Below are positions 5,682 through 6,516 of a DNA stretch of 6,516 bases, piece after piece. Each line of letters starts with the position of its first letter. Position 1 is the stretch's first letter. A program made the position numbers and the translations under genes. Below the pieces are notes generated by a model that was not told the DNA's origin, ran no database searches, and saw only the letters and a list, made by a program, of their open reading frames with translations. Source of the stretch: GCA-002282575 sp964493995 (GTDB lineage Bacteria > Pseudomonadota > Gammaproteobacteria > Thiomicrospirales > Thiomicrospiraceae); the NCBI GenBank assembly GCA_964493995.1, contig CAZBQD010000063.1:1-6516 (forward strand), written 5' to 3'.

Positions 5682-6006
5682 TGTTCATCTCCCAAATTGG
5701 CCCGACACATTTTGTAGGTTCATAATAAGCGGTGCGGTAGCACAGCAGGTAAGACTCGATATTGCCCCAAAAGTCGATACGACCACCTGTGTGCTGATAG
5801 TGTTCTGCCGCCAGTTGTTTGGCTTTACTCATCAGGTCTGGTAGGTTTTTTATATCATCGTTCAGCTCAATTTTTACTTCACGAAACTGTGCCAAACCAG
5901 ACAAAGACACCAAGGGTTGGGTGTTCTTTTTAATATTCCAGTCGGTTTGAATATACAAATAAGCGCGCGAAAAAGCTTCGCATGATGATGTAGGTGTGTT
6001 TGTCAT
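5671..6006 (-). CDS. Orphan protein, paralog B, 111 aa
   Basis: Same unrecognised family as the protein at 3433-3780, with about 70% identity in an ungapped alignment of 107 residues. Conserved residues include the cluster TDWNIKKNTQ at about 21-30, GG then FWG at about 74-81, ESYxLCY, TAYYEPT and PIWE, with two invariant cysteines (in LCY and T-x-C). No signal peptide or membrane segment. The two copies differ mostly at the N-terminus, which fits a duplication of some age under selection to keep the core. The ATG at 6006 lacks a strong ribosome binding site; GGCAGAATCATT precedes it, matching copy A's leader. Its end overlaps the 142-aa gene by 11 bases. No function can be assigned. Confidence 0.78.
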   Translation of the reverse strand: MTNTPTSSCEAFSRAYLYIQTDWNIKKNTQPLVSLSGLAQFREVKIELNDDIKNLPDLMSKAKQLAAEHYQHTGGRIDFWGNIESYLLCYRTAYYEPTKCVGPIWEMNNDN

Positions 6007-6071
6007 AATGATTCTGCCACGTTAAGTCGATGGCATTAGCTTAATGGGTAATGCGACAGAATGGGTCAAAT
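6007..6071 (-). repeat. Upstream region conserved between the two paralogs (copy B)
   Basis: This 65-bp leader of paralog B matches 3781-3846, sharing ATTTGAC, TGTCGCA, CTAA, CATC, TTAA and GGCARAATCA in the same order. It carries no gene. Conservation of a non-coding leader together with its gene suggests the duplication included regulatory or translation-control sequence. Confidence 0.45.
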
Positions 6072-6088
6072 CACAATAATTTCAAGAC

Positions 6089-6364
6089 TCACACCTGAAA
6101 ATCGTAATTGATCAAACAATAATCAGGCTTGCGTGTTAGTGTGTAACTTGATGTACTATCCAGCGACAAATGATCAGCCACTCGCTGCCAAATTTCATCA
6201 TCGGTTAAATGTGCTACTTCGGCCGAAACGAAGATGATACTTTTGCCAATAATGCCATCCCATAGCCAGATTTCTTGGCGCGCATCCAGGTCTCCGATAC
6301 GAATAAATTGGTAACTGAGAATGCGCGTGTCATCATCTGTTGTGAGTTGATTGAACTTATCCAT
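6089..6364 (-). CDS. Hypothetical protein, 91 aa
   Basis: No family recognised. The protein is short, acidic and soluble, with probable strands (TRILSYQFIRIGD, QEIWLWDG, KSIIFVSAEV), a helix (TDDEIWQRVADHLSLD) and a final strand (YCLINYDFQV). This strand-rich core with a helix is again common in small immunity-like proteins but is not evidence for one. The ATG at 6364 follows GAGG with a four-base spacer. It begins 21 bp after a gene remnant and ends 82 bp before paralog B, whose conserved leader fills most of the gap. It shows no similarity by eye to the 101-aa protein that occupies the matching place before paralog A. Confidence 0.68.
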   Translation of the reverse strand: MDKFNQLTTDDDTRILSYQFIRIGDLDARQEIWLWDGIIGKSIIFVSAEVAHLTDDEIWQRVADHLSLDSTSSYTLTRKPDYCLINYDFQV

Positions 6365-6385
6365 ATTGCCTCTTTTTTCTATGGG

Positions 6386-6490
6386 TTAGTCTAATGCCCA
6401 GCCGGCAGCGATTAAGTCGTCAATACTGTCGTAATGATAAATAACAGCAGTCTGGCGATTAAACTGTCGGGTCTCGACTGGTTGGATGAG
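6386..6490 (-). pseudogene. C-terminal remnant of an unknown gene at the right edge
   Basis: Between an in-frame stop at 6491-6493 and the TAA at 6386-6388 lies a 34-codon open stretch with no ATG, GTG or TTG. It ends NRQTAVIYHYDSIDDLIAAGWALD-like: acidic, aromatic and protein-like rather than random. The upstream part could continue in another frame (residues ILRFKIIVTHPTSRD reading from the window edge to about 6470), which would mean a frameshift. It could also be a chance open stretch. It ends 21 bp before the 91-aa gene, in the same direction. Confidence 0.33.
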
Positions 6491-6516
6491 TTACAATTAT
6501 CTTAAATCTCAGTATT

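Noticed and set aside
5617..5844. Plus-strand open frame of 75 codons
   Set aside because: Antisense shadow of paralog B and the 142-aa gene.
1801..6088. Integron attC sites in the gaps between small same-strand genes
   Set aside because: Isolated GTTRRRY- or RYYYAAC-like words occur (for example near 1860 and 2945), but no paired core sites with an imperfect palindrome, and several genes overlap or abut with no room for attC.

Overview
The window looks like an accessory region of a gammaproteobacterium. It has moderate-to-low GC by eye, TTA/CAA/GAT-rich codon use, clear AGGAG-type ribosome binding sites, a lipoprotein with a standard lipobox, and a TacA/TacT-type toxin-antitoxin pair. The genus cannot be read from the sequence. 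Every gene I can support is on the minus strand, so transcription runs from the right end to the left end.

Left block (about 1-1860): a near-consensus promoter with an overlapping inverted repeat drives a ribbon-helix-helix (DUF1778) antitoxin and a GNAT acetyltransferase toxin. Twelve bases after the toxin stop comes an open frame that runs off the left edge. It resembles the inactivated-helicase part of AddB-type PD-(D/E)XK recombination nucleases. Its last ~50 bases look different, and an insertion-element end may lie there.

Middle block (about 1920-2960): an unrecognised 128-aa helical protein preceded by a secreted pair, a 75-aa lipoprotein and a 106-aa protein with a signal peptide. 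Each member of the pair has two cysteines in its predicted mature part, besides the lipid-bearing one.

Right block (about 2969-6516): a closely packed run of small orphan genes with two recognisable enzymes, a 5'(3')-deoxyribonucleotidase (HAD fold) and a YqiA-like alpha/beta hydrolase broken by a frameshift in a run of seven T. Two of the orphans (3433-3780 and 5671-6006) are paralogs about 70% identical, and about 65 bp of upstream DNA is recognisably conserved with them. A gene remnant without a start lies at the right edge.

The order, short gaps (2-13 bp in several places) and coupled starts suggest one or a few polycistronic units. The content (toxin-antitoxin pair, nuclease subunit, orphan duplicates, broken genes) is typical of a genomic island or defence/immunity neighbourhood. 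No integrase, integron attC site, CRISPR array, tRNA or rRNA was seen. The nuclease, toxin-antitoxin, nucleotidase and hydrolase calls rest on motifs read by eye; the other gene products remain unknown.
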